Shown: piece by piece, positions 13,274 through 24,036 of the stretch | Position numbering within the stretch: position 1 is the stretch's first letter | Layout of the letters: each line of letters begins with the position of its first letter | From: Vitis vinifera | Taxonomy: Eukaryota > Streptophyta > Magnoliopsida > Vitales > Vitaceae | NCBI RefSeq assembly: GCF_030704535.1 | Contig: NC_081818.1 | Span: 23,290,001-23,354,000 of the forward strand | Length of the DNA stretch: 64,000 nt | Reading direction: 5' to 3' | Notes under the pieces: generated by a model | The model's database searches: none | The model's input: the letters and a program-made list of their open reading frames with translations, nothing else | What the model was told of the DNA's origin: nothing | Program-made: the position numbers and the translations under genes

Positions 13274-14300
13274 TGTTGGTGCACAAATTCTAATGTCCGG
13301 GTCTGTCGTTGGTTCAATCCAACAATGTTGGTTGGTGAGTGGAAGATTCGCCTGCTGCCCTCTGATGCTTGCACTAAGGAGTAATCGAGGAATTAGGTTA
13401 GAACCGATTCACAAGAAAACTAACAGGAAGCGATTGGCTTAAAGCTCAAGCTATGAGGTAGAGTCAAGAGAGGTTAATGGATGGTGTGAGTTGAGACGTG
13501 TGGGAACAAACTTGTCTGTTTTGAGGGCAACGTCTGCTTGTATAATGTCAGCTTATAGGCTTGTGGGATGGTCAACCATCTCCTCGAGAAGGGGTGAACT
13601 ATTGGACAAGCATGAGGCGTCGTGTCAAGTTTGTTAATTATTGGTTAGTTAGATCTATGTTAGGCGGTGCTCAATAGATCATTGAGGGAATGTCTAATGT
13701 CTACTATTTATAGGACACATCCCTAACACGAAATTGACATTGCGTATGAGTCACAAGTGCAAGTCACCAGACCGAACAGACAAGGTAGGGTTTGAGTGTT
13801 GTAGCATAGGCTGCTTAGTAAAAACTTTAATACATACAATGTTAATATAAAAATATAAAGATAAATGAAATATACAAAGAGATATAAGGTTTTAATATAA
13901 TTTGACCAATAGTATCTATCCACGAATGAGAAAAAATCATTTTGCTATACTATAGAGAATATTATAAAGGACAAAATCAAATATAATTATTTGGTTCTCG
14001 AAACATCTTATATTTCTCCACTTCTTATATTCATACTCTGAACCACAAGTCCCCTGGCTCCATTGGGTGTGTCCTATTCTTCCTCACATGTTTATCAACT
14101 TCATATAGTTTTTGCAAGTCCATCTTCATATGATAATTTAAAAAGAATTTAGAATATTTATAGAGATATTCGTAATAAATTTCCTTATTTTAAAAGAAAA
14201 TCTAATATTACAATGATATATGAATATAAGAAATATTTTATACAATATTCTTTACAAATACAAATCTTAACTATTTAGAAATTAAGAACACTTTCCAACA
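13274..14300 (-). mobile_element. Probable 3-prime LTR of a decayed copia element
   Basis: The block starts TGTTGG and ends CCAACA, forming 6-bp inverted ends around 1027 bp. On the minus strand a TATAAATAG box lies near 13704-13712, in the expected middle position, giving a U3 of about 590 bp and an R-U5 of about 420 bp. A minus-strand copia RNase H remnant lies just upstream at 14715-15090, as expected for a 3-prime LTR of the same element. No second LTR copy or target duplication was found, so the boundaries rest on the terminal motif only. Confidence 0.5.
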
Positions 14301-14714
14301 ATGTGATGACATTTTTTGGGAGTGTGTTTTTGAAGCATAATCGGACACAATGATCAACGGTTCCTCCTTCAACTGGGGCATTAGTGGCTCGTTCTAGGCT
14401 CGATGCGTCTGCCTAAGTGGTTCATGGACGGTTACGCCTTATGCTCTTGATAGAAATGAAAGTAGTGGGCATTTGGAAGAATGGATAAAAAAGACTTCGG
14501 TAAACACACATTCCTGGGGTATGTGTGCCTAGAGACATCGACTACTAGTTTATCAAGTTAATATGTGAAATCTAACAAGGCCAAGTGGGATTTTTCAAGT
14601 GTAAGACAAGAACATGCTTTTGAAGAGAGATAGTCAGCTCTCTACTTGAGTGGAATGTTAGGTGGTCGATTCCGGAACTAAATGTCAGGTATTGTGGTGG
14701 TTTCAATTGCACAT

Positions 14715-15090
14715 CACTTAGGTAATACCTTATGCAATCACATCCTTGATAAAATACATTCTAACACTAATATGTTTGACCGGTCCTTTCATAGAGCATC
14801 TAAGTTTTAATCATAAGTTTTAATCAAATGTATGATACTTTGGCTATCATAGTACACAACAATCATCTTTTGCTACAAGTCTAAAACACCAAACACGCCC
14901 TTAATCCAAATAACTTTTTGCACTACTTCTTTTGTTTTCATGCATTCTACTTATTGGCAAAACAACTATAGACTACAAGGTTGCTTTTCAACAAATAGCA
15001 CCAGTACATGGATACCCTATGAGAGACCGCCTTTGATACAAAGTTTTAGCATAGTTACATCCGACAGAACCAACAATTATCCTAATACAC
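14715..15090 (-). pseudogene. Ty1/copia pol remnant (RNase H end)
   Basis: Read on the minus strand across a few frame breaks, this resembles the C-terminal part of copia polyproteins: a Q-R-R-S-L-x-G-Y block (about 15020), an E-A-I-W-I-K-G-like block, then Y-Y-D-S-Q-S-x-I-H-L (about 14850) and an E-R-T-(K/G)-x-(I/T) block followed by F-I-K-D-V-I-A (about 14750). Stops, a 13-bp repeat insertion and frameshifts make it non-functional. The reverse transcriptase is missing; the match fades above about 15090. Confidence 0.7.
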
Positions 15091-16450
15091 AAATGTTTTA
15101 CATTTTTCTTGCCAAACTTGTCAAAGAATAATACTTTACCCTTAAACTTGTTAAAAAATCAATACACAACTTGTTAAGTGAAAAAACAATGCTAAAATGT
15201 TAATAAAAAAAACACTTATTGTCTAAATTTGAAGTTATCACATTTTATAGTTGCAAACAAAAATCACAAATAATCATGTAAACAATTCTCTAAAATAAAA
15301 AATCAAAACTGGTAGTATTCCAAAAGAATTTTAGAAATTCTACTTTAAAATTACAAATTCAAAGGTGGCTCTAACTAAGTTTGAATCAATATTTGAACCA
15401 TAAAATAAAAAAGAGCAATTCCTTTTATAATTATTTTATGGAAGGTTTGTAATTGAGAACAAAATGTTGCTTTTTAACAGAGACAAAATATTGAGTTTTG
15501 AATGTAAGAAGGTAAAGTGTAAAATACACCAAAGGTTAAAATGATAAAGTAAATTTAACCTTATACATATACTAAGCATAAAGTTAATCTAATTAAGAAA
15601 CCTCAAAGAGGGACGAGGCACAGAAATGAATTGTGTGATGGTCTATTTTTAAAGAAATTTACCAATACTTTTGCTGCCTTCAAGCATCATTTTATGAATT
15701 TTTGATACTTCAAACCCTCCGAAACTTTGAAGTCATCTTTTAAGACTTGAACCAACTTTTAAATGAAATAAGTTAAATATATATATACCCTTTTGCCCCT
15801 TAAGATACTTGAATTTAATTTTCCATAAAAAATTATGTTCAAGATTGTCTAAGCTAAGGTATTTTTTTTTCCTCATTAATTGCACATTTACCAAAATTAC
15901 ATGTAGAGGACTAACAAATGCCCTAACTAAATTCTTGATTTTGATCTTCAAGTTTTCTTACTAAAAATCTTTTCCTTGAACTGTACTTTTGCTTCTCTAG
16001 AAATGTGAAGATCTCTTGAACTTAGGCATATGGAATAATGTAATCTTAATTTCACGCTACTATAATAAATTATGATGAATGTCAAGTTTATATTTTTTTC
16101 AAATAAATGTATGATATAATATATTCTTAATTTTATCTTAATTAAATGTTTGATCTACTAAGATAGAATATAAAATACATATTTTAAAATATGATTTCAT
16201 AATTAAAATATTTAAAATTTATAATTAAAAATATTATATCATATATATATTGTATTAAAAAATACGACATATTGGTATTATTTTATGTTGTATTATACAC
16301 ATTTTTTTAATTTCTTTTTTAACAAAAAAATTAAATTTTTGCAATCAATTTTTTTATGCAAAATTAGTAAATATAAAAAAAATAAAAAATAAAAAAATTG
16401 AAAGAAAAGGAAGAGAATAGACCAAACAGGGCCTATGTGTAGCAGGAAAA
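15091..16450. other. AT-rich spacer
   Basis: Low-complexity AT-rich sequence with runs of A and T. No gene, RNA or transposon ends recognised. Confidence 0.6.
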
Positions 16451-16559
16451 TCGAACGTGCATGAGTCATTTTCCATTGAGATTTATGCAATACAAAAACT
16501 TTTCGTCTCTTAATGCATGGAATAGACCAAGGAGAGGCAGGCATTCTGATTTCAACGAA

Positions 16560-16847
16560 AGCCCCTGTTTATGTCCAGCCATTCAAGGGATAAAATATCT
16601 GGTCCACTTCAGCAAAACGAAAACGGTTGAATCAGCGGGCCACCTGGATCCCAATTCATCATCGTCAGCCTTTTCGAGTTTTTTTAATGTCCCTGTCACC
16701 AAAATTTTCAGATCCCACTCCTCTTTCCGTCTCCTAGAAAGTTTCGGCAGATTCACTTCACCAGATCCTTGACTCAATCGGCCGCTTATGTCGTAAGATA
16801 ACACTGATTTCTCAAATCTTCTTCAGATCCTTTACTCTGAATGCACC
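16560..16847 (+). other. Possible first exon or leader of an unidentified plus-strand transcript
   Basis: A locally C/T- and G+C-richer block contrasts with the AT-rich surroundings. It ends with ATGCACC directly before GTATGT, a strong donor, so an initiator codon just upstream of a first intron is possible. Further exon-like pieces follow: about 17560-17630 (a frame beginning E-E-F-P-V-G-Q-G after TTTTTCAG and ending before GGTAATT) and 19156-19209. The frames and phases between them are not proven to join. Confidence 0.22.
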
Positions 16848-19155
16848 GTATGTTTGATCATTATTTTAATGCTTTTAGTGTTGCCTTTTCTTTGCTTTTG
16901 GATTGCCCTGATTTTGATCTGTCGGTAACATTCTTTTTTTATTATTACCTTTTTTTTTTTTGTCAGCCATTGTATTGTTTTTTTCTACTCAAGATTTCAG
17001 ATTTGTGGCTATTAGATCTTAGCATGAATAAGACTACCTTATTGTGCTTTTTCAACATGAATTTCTCTTCTTAAGTCTGAAAATGAGGGATCTATTGGGT
17101 TAAAAGTTATGGGTCTATGTTGGAAGTTGAAGTTGAGAGCTATGTCTGCCAAATTATTTAGGAAGTTCCTGCTTACATTAGTATGAGTTTGTGGCTATCA
17201 GATTTTAGTTACCAGTATGACATAAAATTGATGGTTGGTTTAATGGAGTCTTGTGGAATTGTTTAAGAAGTTTGTGCTTACATAAGTATGAGGTTGTAGC
17301 TGTTAAATTTTAACTATCTTGATGGGGGTATAGTCCTATCTTGTGTAAAGGCCATGAACTGGTTTACTGGCTAGAAGCATGTGCTTATGTAAGCCAGAAT
17401 TCTAGTTTAGGTGGGAAATCATTCTTATATGCTCTGCTTGCTTCCTTTCCACAATAGTTCTATCTTCTTTTACCGTGCAGTTTGTCACATGAAAATAAAA
17501 AGACCTATTAAATTTCATTTGCCTTAAATTTTCTTTCCTCACATTAGTTTTTCAGGAAGAATTTCCAGTGGGACAGGGCATGTGCATCTTTTATACAAAA
17601 GTCATGAAATTGAGAAAGAAAAAAGGGGTGACGGGTAATTTGAATGTGGTGCTCATAAAAATCAAACCCTTCTGTTAATCCATTTGTTTGTATGGTGTAT
17701 GCATTTAGAAGTACTTTTAAGATGTAAGAAAAACTAAGGAACTAATTATTATTAGTTTATAACAAATCTTCCTCGTAATTTTGTCAGGATCCGCGATCAT
17801 TAATTGATTGCTCTTTTTAGTTTGGTTTCATTAGAAAATGTTATTCTCAAGGAATGCTGGTATCAAATTATGTGGCTTGGGCAGTTTTAAAATTAATGAA
17901 AGACTAAAGGTTATGTTGTTTGGAGATGAAAGGAAAAAACGAAGAATCTTGTCATTCAACATGGACTGAGGGGTGTCAATTCATAGTGTATGGTGTGCTC
18001 TTTTTTTCCTAGAAAAGAGCAATACTATATTGTTGAATTTCGGTACCCAAATCTATACAGATTAACCTCCCAAATCTTCTTTTCTCTAATTTAAAAACAA
18101 AGTGATCATTATTATCTTATTAATTTTAAACATGTCCTTGCCACATTATTGTATATGATTCTTGGGGGCTTACGCAAAAGGGGATAGAAGTTTCACAAGT
18201 GCGTGAAAAGCATAGTTCAATAATTTCTCTTCCTTTATGATTGATATTTCCTTTCTGCTTCAGAAAATAGAAAAGTGACATTTAACACGCCTATCTAAAT
18301 GATCATGCACTGTTGTTTCTTCTTCTTCTTCTTATTGTCTTTTCTTTTGGCATTTTTGGCCATGGTGCCTAAAGTTTTCATAAAAGTCTCAAATCAGCAA
18401 GATTTTCAATTTATTTGATTGATATAGTGTTGGCTGTTAGTCATAAAAGTTTGGTTGAGGACAGGCAAGAGTCAAGACTGATACCTTCTGCAAACTCATC
18501 AACATTTAAAACTATGTGTGATATTTTTGTTGGGCTTATAAAACTAGAGCATCTTGTAGGAATGTGTTCTTGGTATTTTAAAATATTCACTTTTTGACCT
18601 GAAATTCTGAACAGTGAAAACTAAGAGGTAACCTGGTTTTGGTTAGTGATCGCCTGAAATATACTGTTCTATGAATAATGATCAGAAATATATCCATACA
18701 AATAACAGATATGCTGAAAATTTGTAAGCATTTGGGAGGTTTTCACATGCTGATGTTGCTGAAAGGGCCTTGTTTTTTGGTCAAATCTTAAGCTAAATTC
18801 AAGATACCAGGAAGTTCACTTGGATTGGTTAATAGATTTTGCCTTATGAAGTGGTATCAAGATCCTTTCAATTGTTCAACTTCTTCTTTCCTTTTGTTCT
18901 TTTTAACTTCATTCTGTGGGTGGATTCTCTAATTCCTGCATTTATTTCCACTGGATCCTACCCACTTTGTATACATGATTGGGTGGTCTCTCCACTCAAA
19001 ATTTAGCATGACTGGAACCATCAAACAAGACATCCTTTTATAAAACTAAAACCATGCTGAAAATTTTGAACTTGCCACTAGTACATTGGTAAACAGGACC
19101 TATTGAACTCCACACCATAAATTGTAGACGAGCAGTTGTCCTTTTCTATTCACAG
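16848..19155 (+). other. Non-coding stretch, possibly intronic
   Basis: Moderately complex, T-rich on the plus strand as plant introns are, with several pyrimidine tracts followed by CAG. No long frame and no repeat with clear ends. Confidence 0.4.
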
Positions 19156-19209
19156 GTGATAGAAGCTTTTAAGAATGGGGTTGGAGTAACATGCTCAGAA
19201 GATGAACTA
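19156..19209 (+). other. Exon-like 54-bp stretch
   Basis: It follows an acceptor (TATTCACAG) and is followed by GTAAAT. The 18 codons read V-I-E-A-F-K-N-G-V-G-V-T-C-S-E-D-E-L, a protein-like string in phase 0. The G-V-G-V ... S-E-D part recalls the N-terminal region of glutaminyl-tRNA synthetases, but the resemblance is weak. It may be one exon of a large, transposon-filled gene or a fragment. Confidence 0.25.
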
Positions 19210-19670
19210 GTAAATTGAAACCAGAGTTATTTAACTTTTGGTAATTTATTCTTGTTATACATAAGAAAAGGATGGACTCATTAAGTTTGTACACTTGCTT
19301 AAACAAAGTGGATATGTTGGACTCAGACTAGTAGTTGGGAGGACAGGGTTTTCTTTTTCTTTCATATATGCATGTAGGTAGATCCAAACACTAATGTTTC
19401 GTTTTTTAAGATTTGACACATTGTAAAAGATTATCATTTGATGGTAGACAGTTATGGTTACCACTGCCCTTAACTTTAAGAGGGTGTTTTTGGATATCAT
19501 CTTATAACAATGCATCTTTAATGTGTCTTGGGCAACATGGGCTTTTCTGACTAGAAGACAAAAAAAAAAAAAAAAGGCAACTTAGGCTTTTTCCACCATT
19601 GTTATGAATTTTGTGACTTATGATGGTTTTGTCCTATCAGAACAACCCCCTTGATCTTAAATCTTTTTTC

Positions 19671-20330
19671 TTGACAACTCTTAAGAGCCATTTTTTATTT
19701 TTTATTTAAAAATAGATAATTAAATACTCATAATAATTAATATATTAAGATTTCAAAAAAAAATTTAGAAATAATAAATAAAATCTTTTTTTTCAAAATG
19801 TACTTAACATTCATATATTGCTTTCTTTTTTTTCAAGTTGCAACTATTATATTAATTTATTTTTTAATAATTTAATGTTTTATTATTATTTTTTTATTTT
19901 GAAATTTTTATTTTTGATATTTAATTAAATAATAATTGTATAAGACATATTTTATATATATATTTTTTTTATTAATTTAACTAGCTTATTATTATTTTTT
20001 ATTTTTTATTTTGTAGTTTATATTAATTTATTGTTCAATAATTATTATTTTTATTTTGAAATTTTTTTTTTAAGATTTAATTAACTAACAATTGTATAAG
20101 ACATATACAAATTTTTGTAGTTATATTTTTTATTTTCTCTGTTTGTTTTCCATACCAAATTACTAAAAAACTTATTTATACACATATAAAAATGTCAAAT
20201 ATAATTTTTTTTTTATATGTTTAAACATATACAAGATAATTATACTAAATGTGTAAAACATTTTTATATTTTTTGTTAACATCCATAAAAACTCGCAAAT
20301 ATATTCACAATAGCGAGATTTGTATAACCT
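19671..20330. repeat. Left AT-rich inverted arm of a composite element
   Basis: This arm is the reverse complement of two separated blocks: its outer part (about 19671-20130) matches 28401-28945, and its inner part (about 20130-20330) matches about 23870-24036. Landmarks include ATTAAATACTCAT, TTCAAGTTGCAACTATTAT, TGTATAAGACAT and TTTGTTTTCCATACCAAATT, each found inverted on the right. Identity is clear in spite of low complexity. The right arm appears to have been split by the insertion at 24037-28400. Confidence 0.7.
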
Positions 20331-20940
20331 ACTACAAAAATACAAATCCCTTATACATTTTAACCCCTTTGGAGCCATTATGAGCCCCATCTGCCCCAAA
20401 TGTAATCGTCCTTTTAATACTTTTAGTATGGATTTCCTTTATTTCCAGCATGGTGACATTACCCATGTTATTTTACTTCAAGAAGTGCACCGTTCATCCT
20501 TTCTTATATTTCAAATCAAAGAATTTGATAAAGAAAATCTTGGAAGGAGAGAAAATGAGGGAAAATTTTCAGATTTGAGAGGAAAGAGAAAAAGTAGAAT
20601 AGCAGTAATTAACAGGATCCATCATGAGTTTTGCTGACTTTTGTCAGATACAAGGAGAGATTCTTTGCTTAAAATTTGAGCTGCTGCTACAACGTCTCCA
20701 AACGTACTGTTTTAGCATCTCAACGGCTCATATTCAAAATGCGGTGGTTAAATTTGAAGGGGAGAAAAAGATAGAGCACTATGAGTCATGTGACTGACCA
20801 AAAAGAGGCATAGGATGCTCAAATAAAGGCTGGAAGACCTAACAATGTCGTGGCCCGTGGGAGCCACCACGCATGCTAATCAGAGGATAAGAACCGAAAG
20901 GCTTTTTAAGTCAAGAGTCAGAGATGCCCTTGTAGCCCTC
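20331..20940. other. Spacer upstream of the microRNA-like hairpin
   Basis: Non-coding. The last 250 bases become less AT-rich and are the likely promoter of the hairpin transcript. A 105-codon open frame at 20320-20637 has a single C-x-x-C and no family resemblance. Confidence 0.5.
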
Positions 20941-20948
20941 TATTTAAA
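20941..20948 (+). promoter_or_regulatory. TATA-like box upstream of the hairpin
   Basis: TATTTAAA preceded by CCCTC. A start about 30 nt downstream (near 20972) would put the base of the hairpin roughly 60 nt into the transcript, as in many plant primary microRNAs transcribed by Pol II. Confidence 0.45.
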
Positions 20949-21029
20949 CGAGAAGCAAGATGAGCCCCCCTCATCTAGGGTTTCAAGGGCGGCAGCCGTG
21001 TAGGAGAAAGTAAAGGGAGAGTGAGAGAA

Positions 21030-21128
21030 TGGGGAGCGTCTGGATTGGGGGCCGATGGAAAGGGTCCCTAAACATTTGAAGATGTGTGAAGATACCTTTC
21101 CCAGACCCCCAATACCAAAGGCTTCCCA
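21030..21128 (+). ncRNA. MicroRNA precursor-like stem-loop, miR482/2118 superfamily type
   Basis: The 5-prime arm TGGGGAGC...ATTGGGGG...GGAAAGG pairs with the 3-prime arm CCTTTCC...CCCCCAAT...GCTTCCCA, with an inner ACAT/ATGT stem and a short terminal loop near 21075-21082. Mismatches are few and scattered, as in plant precursors. The 3-prime arm from about 21096 reads TTTCCCAGACCCCCAATACC, sharing the T-T-T-C-C...C-C-x-C-C-x-A-T-x-C-C pattern of miR482. Its reverse complement encodes G-I-G-G-L-G-K, the P-loop of NB-LRR immune receptors, in frame. Members of this family are typically 22 nt and trigger phased siRNA from NB-LRR transcripts. That function here is inferred; expression is not known from sequence. 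Confidence 0.72.
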
Positions 21129-21358
21129 CCTTCCCATCCCTTCCTTCTCTCTGCATCTCTGGATCCACGCTTCTTATCCGGTACTATGATATCTCGCATC
21201 TCTATTTCCAACCCTTTCTTCTTTTTTAATCTCTAGATTGAATCTTTCATTATTCTTGTTTGAGGTCATGTTTGATTTGATGGCTTGGTATAATTTCTGA
21301 TGTTATATGATATCACAAGATATTTTCTTCAATAAGATATAAGATATAAGATATAAAT

Positions 21359-22153
21359 TAAGGGTCTCCAACGCGTCGGGCCGGGCTGGCCTGGAGGAGT
21401 AAGGCCCATGGCCCAGCCTGGGGCGGGCCATTGAGCCCGTTGACCAGTCAACGGGCTGGTCGGGTCGGGCCCTTGGTAAATCTAAGGCTCGTGGGCCCTC
21501 AAGCTGGGCAGGCTTGGCGGGGCGGGTCTACGGGCTTGGGTAAAAATTAAAATGTCTTTTGAGTTTTAAATAGAGGGGGATTCAAGAAGAGTTAGCCACC
21601 TCTTTTGTATAACTATTTTGCTTATATATATATATTAAAAATGTTGTATGTTTTTTGAAAAAAAATAAAAGTGAGTTGACTGTTTAACGGTTCTTATGAT
21701 CGTTGAACAGACCATATGACCGTTGAAGGATTCGAACTCCTTCCCTTATGGATTTCAAGGAGAGCCAGCCACCAATTGAGTGGCATGTTCAACGGTCATG
21801 TGACTGTTCAAGAAGTCCTATTCAAATCAGTCAACTCATTTTTATTTTTTTTCAAAAATCATACAACATTTTTAATATATATATAACTAATGCAAAATAA
21901 TTACACAAAAGAGGGTCAGCTCAATTGGTGGTTGGCTCTCCTTGAAATCTATAAGGGAAGGGGTTCGAATCGTCCTCCCTTTAAAACTCAAAAGGCATTT
22001 TAATTTTTACCCAAGCCCGTAGGCCCACTCAGCTTGAGGGCCCACAGGCCTTAGATTTACCAAGGGCCCAGCCCGTTGACTGGTCAACGGGCTCAGTGGC
22101 CCGCCCCCAGCTAGGCCATGGGCCTTATTCCTCCGGCCCGTTGGAGACCCTTA
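21359..22153. mobile_element. Foldback element with about 350-bp inverted arms
   Basis: Ends are TAAGGGTCTCCAACG and its exact reverse complement CGTTGGAGACCCTTA. The arms stay complementary for several hundred bases: a GC-rich outer part with GGGCCGGG, ACCAGTCAACGGGCT and GGCCCTTGGTAAATCTAAGG, then an AT-rich inner part. The shared terminal TA may be a TA target duplication if the element proper begins at AGGGTC; longer duplications were not seen. The class is unsure (mariner-like, hAT-like or a true foldback). A transcript of this region would form a long double-stranded RNA. Confidence 0.85.
21914..21975 (+). other. tRNA-like module with Pol III A and B boxes
   Basis: TCAGCTCAATTGGT (about 21916-21929) resembles a tRNA D-arm A box, and GGTTCGAATC (21962-21971) is a near-consensus B box. 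An inverted second copy lies at about 21728-21784 in the middle of the foldback, and a deleted third copy in the left arm near 21575-21605. The stems needed for a functional tRNA do not close, so this is a tRNA-derived SINE-like module rather than a tRNA gene. Confidence 0.45.
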
Positions 22154-23108
22154 GTTGGCCCATCCAAAAAAATTTGTAGTGTAATGAGACTAGGGGACAT
22201 TAGTTTTAAGGAATATCCAGAAAATATCACAAAATTGCCCTCTTATCATATCAAAATGGGTATTATTACTAGTTTTGGAATAAATTACATTATATTATCA
22301 AAAGAAAATAGATAGAAAAAAAAAGTAGAAAATAAGTAATAGATTTAAATTCATTAAATTGTTTTTATATTTTACTTTAAAATTATTTTATTAGTTTTAA
22401 TTTTTTTATATAAAGATTAAATAATTTAAAAAAAAACATAAATTTTTAATTATATTTGGTCTTTAACTTATAGAACAATCAAATGGAAGAAAATTATTTT
22501 TCTTACCACTTTTCGAAAACCAAGTGAATGCAAGGTAAAAGGTGGAGTTTTGGGCTAGGAAAAAAATTCATTTTAATCATTTTTTCAATCTTATATTCAA
22601 AATAATCCTTTTGTTGCCACATAAAAACCACGTTATTAGTTTTCTTTTTAAAAAAGTTTAAATTGAAGTCTCATTTGACAAATAAGGCTTCTTTATACCC
22701 ATGGTAAAATATGAAATCGTATTTATTAAACAAGGCTTCAGTTCAAAAGCGAAGCCTCATTTGTTAAATGAGGTTTTGAAAGAAAAAAAGAAGTGATAAT
22801 TTAAAATTTTATAATAATAATAATAATAATAACAACAACAACAACATGGTTTGATAATAAAAATGTCATTTTGAATATAAGTTTGATGGCTAAAATATAT
22901 TTTTTTATTTTTTTATAGTAGGCTATTTTGGCCCAAAGGTCTAAAAAGGTGGGTGTATAACTTTTTACTTGTTTCTAAAATACAGAATATACAAGGAAAA
23001 ATGAATGAATGGTAGCTCCACTTAACATACTTTAAGGACCGAACTTTTAAGAGGACAACTTCAGCCATTTAGTCCTCGTTATCTTATTACTCTACACGGT
23101 GGTGGTAG
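22154..23108. other. AT-rich spacer with a compound microsatellite
   Basis: Mostly AT-rich. A compound (AAT)n-(AAC)n microsatellite lies at about 22810-22846. No gene seen. Confidence 0.6.
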
Positions 23109-23411
23109 TTATTCTAAACGAGAATGGACGCTATCAATGACTCGACTAAGGCGGTAGCTCTGCTCCATATGCTCGAGGAATTCATGCTTGAACTCCTCGA
23201 AATATCCATCGCTAATGCCATTAAGGTTTTGGCCAAGATTTACATTTGGCACTGGTGGCTCTCGCTCATGCGATGACGCTTGAAGTTGTTCTCATCTCGT
23301 TATTGCTTCTGGCTCATGTGGAAGTACCATCTTGATTTTTGTAAACCCTTGACCTAGATATGATTCACCATTGATTTCAGTGTCAAAAACATTTTCTTCC
23401 CAAATTCCCCC
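23109..23411 (-). pseudogene. Unidentified coding remnant with one internal stop
   Basis: About 100 codons stay open on the minus strand except for one TGA in the middle, ending TAA at 23109-23111. The product has protein-like segments such as G-I-W-E-E-N-V-F-D-T-E-I-N-G and D-G-Y-F-E-E-F-K-H-E-F-L-E-H-M-E-Q-S-Y-R-L. The composition is charged and the G+C is higher than the flanks. I do not recognise the family. Its position inside the inverted-arm element suggests either a captured host fragment or an element-encoded protein. Confidence 0.35.
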
Positions 23412-23869
23412 GGACTAGAACTATAGAAAAACCCTAGGTTGGAGAGGTTGCCCAATAAGAGATCTTTTATAAAAATTGTTATAAAAATATGAAAAGTGAG
23501 AGACAAAAATACCCTTTATCATTCACGCATCTTTATTTACATCATTTTCTTGATTTCTATCATTTGTTTTTTATATCAAACCGATGGAAATATTGTTTAC
23601 ACATAAATAAATGTCAAATATTATTATTATAATTATAATTATCATTTTTTCACATTTTCGCATATGGGCAAGACACTTATATTAAATGTATAAGACATTT
23701 ATGCTAAGTTTACAAGACTTGTATAAGTCTATATATTATGAACGTGTTTAGGTGTTTTTATTTTTGCCTGTTTTTTTTATATATTTGGAAACCTTGTTTA
23801 CAAGTACACATAAATGTGAAATACAATATTTTTATATTTTCATATATGTACAAGACACTTGTATTAATT
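23412..23869. other. AT-rich repeat modules
   Basis: Contains at least two direct copies of a module with ACACATAAATG(T)...CAAGACACTTATATTAA...TATAAGACATTT (near 23605-23700 and 23810-23890), related to a copy at about 20190-20280. No coding signal. Confidence 0.5.
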
Positions 23870-24036
23870 GTATAAGATATTTGTATTAGTTGTACTAGGC
23901 TTGTATAAAAATATGAAATGCCTTGTACATTTAATATAATTGTCCAAACATATGGAAAAAAAAATTATATTTGACATTTACTTATGTATATAAATAAATT
24001 TTCTAATAATTTGGTATGGAAAACAAACAAAGAAAA
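23870..24036. repeat. Inner part of the right inverted arm
   Basis: Reverse complement of about 20130-20330; AATTTGGTATGGAAAACAAA is the clearest landmark. The match stops at 24036, exactly where the palindrome and viral block begin, and resumes beyond the TA microsatellite at 28401. Confidence 0.65.

Noticed and set aside
16461-16772. 103-codon plus-strand frame
   Set aside because: Serine- and phenylalanine-rich, as expected from a C/T-rich leader; no conserved text. I treat the block as a possible untranslated exon.
20320-20637. 105-codon plus-strand frame with C-P-K-C, looking like a zinc-binding peptide
   Set aside because: Only one C-x-x-C pair, no family resemblance, no splice context, and it overlaps the AT-rich inverted arm.
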